A stretch of 6,528 nt of DNA from Deltaproteobacteria bacterium (GTDB lineage Bacteria > Desulfobacterota > Deferrimicrobia > Deferrimicrobiales > Deferrimicrobiaceae), in assembly GCA_003513855.1 (NCBI GenBank), contig DOTC01000142.1, forward strand, positions 2,420 through 8,947. The letters run 5' to 3'. Shown in pieces: positions 5,935 through 6,528 of this stretch. Under the pieces are notes generated by a model. The model ran no database searches, had not been told where the DNA came from, and was given only the letters and a program-made list of their open reading frames with translations. The position numbers and the translations under genes were made by a program. Position 1 is the first letter of the stretch; each line of letters starts with the position of its first letter.

Positions 5935-6528
5935 ATGGTTCCGGAGATACATGAAGAATGCGGGATTTTCGGGGTGTACGGCCACACGGAAGCCTCGAAC
6001 CTCGTCTACCTCGGCCTGTACGCTCTCCAGCACCGGGGACAGGAGAGCGCGGGGATCGCCTCCTCGGACGGGGAGGTCATCATCTTCCACAAGGGGATGG
6101 GGCTGGTCGCCGACATCTTTTCCGAGGAGATCCTCGCGAAGCTTCCCGGCAATCTCGCCATCGGGCACGTCCGCTACTCCACGACCGGGACCTCCGAGCT
6201 GAAGAACGCGCAGCCCTTCGTCGTGGATTTCGAAAGCGGCTCCATCGCCATCTCCCACAACGGGAACCTGGTCAACGCCCAACGGCTGAAGAGAGGCCTC
6301 GAGGTGGAAGGGTCGATCTTCCAGTCGACGATGGACACGGAAGTCATCGTCCATCTGATCGCCCGGTCGCGGCTCGAGAGGATCGAGGACCGGATCGTGG
6401 ACGCCCTGTCCCGCGTGCGGGGGGCGTATTCGCTCGTCTTCCTGACCCGGGACAAGCTCATCGGGGTGAGGGACCCGCACGGGATCCGGCCTCTCGTGTT
6501 CGGAAAGATCAAGGGGGGGTACGTCCTC
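5935..6528 (+). CDS. purF: Amidophosphoribosyltransferase, N-terminal glutaminase part (3' truncated by window end)
   Basis: The frame is open from ATG 5935 to the window edge and gives 198 residues, the N-terminal nucleophile (Ntn) glutamine amidotransferase domain of PurF. PurF makes 5-phosphoribosylamine from PRPP and glutamine, the first committed step of purine synthesis. Visible residues are nucleophile Cys9 in [12 protein letters not shown], the run [12 protein letters not shown] (30-41), R80 in GHVRYSTTG (77-85), N109-G110 of the oxyanion hole in SHNGN, D134 in MDTE for glutamine binding, and RDPHGIRPL (179-187). Cys9 must become the N-terminus after removal of an 8-residue propeptide, normal for the Cys-propeptide class. 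The phosphoribosyltransferase domain lies beyond the window. The start is uncertain: GAGGGG (5928-5933) is only one base from the ATG. An in-frame GTG at 5926 would add three residues and has GGGGA (5918-5922) three bases upstream. ATG 5935 is preferred because it gives a propeptide of usual length. Following purB directly, it suggests a purine gene cluster. Confidence 0.96.
   Translation, partial: MVPEIHEECGIFGVYGHTEASNLVYLGLYALQHRGQESAGIASSDGEVIIFHKGMGLVADIFSEEILAKLPGNLAIGHVRYSTTGTSELKNAQPFVVDFESGSIAISHNGNLVNAQRLKRGLEVEGSIFQSTMDTEVIVHLIARSRLERIEDRIVDALSRVRGAYSLVFLTRDKLIGVRDPHGIRPLVFGKIKGGYVL

Noticed and set aside
1..6528. A novel defence, mobile, secretion or biosynthetic system in the window.
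   Set aside because: Every large frame is a recognisable housekeeping gene in a common order. No transposase, integrase, direct-repeat array, tRNA-associated attachment site or unexplained gap longer than about 105 bases was seen.

Overview
This is an ordinary housekeeping segment of a high-GC bacterial chromosome (about 60-65% GC by eye). All genes lie on the + strand and are tightly packed. Genes in order: the 3' end of truB (tRNA pseudouridine-55 synthase), rpsO (ribosomal protein S15), pnp (polynucleotide phosphorylase), an M16-family zinc protease, dut (dUTPase), purB (adenylosuccinate lyase), and the 5' part of purF (amidophosphoribosyltransferase), which runs off the window. The order truB-rpsO-pnp is widely conserved in bacteria. 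A protease of this type close behind pnp is known from Bacillus and from several deltaproteobacterial-type genomes. The S15 sequence, the B. subtilis-type PurB and the overall order look most like Desulfobacterota/deltaproteobacteria (Geobacter-like). This placement rests on remembered family resemblance and was not tested with a tree.

Layout. Bases 1-157 are the truB tail. Bases 158-249 hold a good extended -10 promoter and a short leader with a 6-bp hairpin just before the rpsO ribosome binding site. rpsO (250-519) and pnp (583-2808) are separated by 63 bases with no convincing terminator. The protease gene (2829-4076) follows after 20 bases, dut (4080-4529) after 3, and purB (4541-5830) after 11. 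This spacing suggests one transcript with translational coupling. A 104-base gap before purF (5935 to the end) holds a weak -10-like sequence and a weak inverted repeat. No stretch longer than 300 bases lacks a gene.

How the genes work together. The first three serve translation and RNA turnover: tRNA modification, a 30S subunit protein and a 3'-5' exoribonuclease. The M16 protease is probably a cytoplasmic peptide- or protein-processing enzyme of unknown substrate. dut, purB and purF belong to nucleotide metabolism: dUTP removal, two late fumarate-releasing steps of purine synthesis, and the first committed purine step. All complete genes are intact, with catalytic motifs in place.

I found no mobile element, CRISPR array, tRNA or rRNA, and no sign of a novel defence or biosynthetic system. 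The observations most worth a second look are small and regulatory: the rpsO leader hairpin, a 7-codon reading frame with a well-placed ribosome binding site joining pnp to the protease gene, the direct purB-purF junction, and the charged Gly/Arg-rich tail of PNPase.
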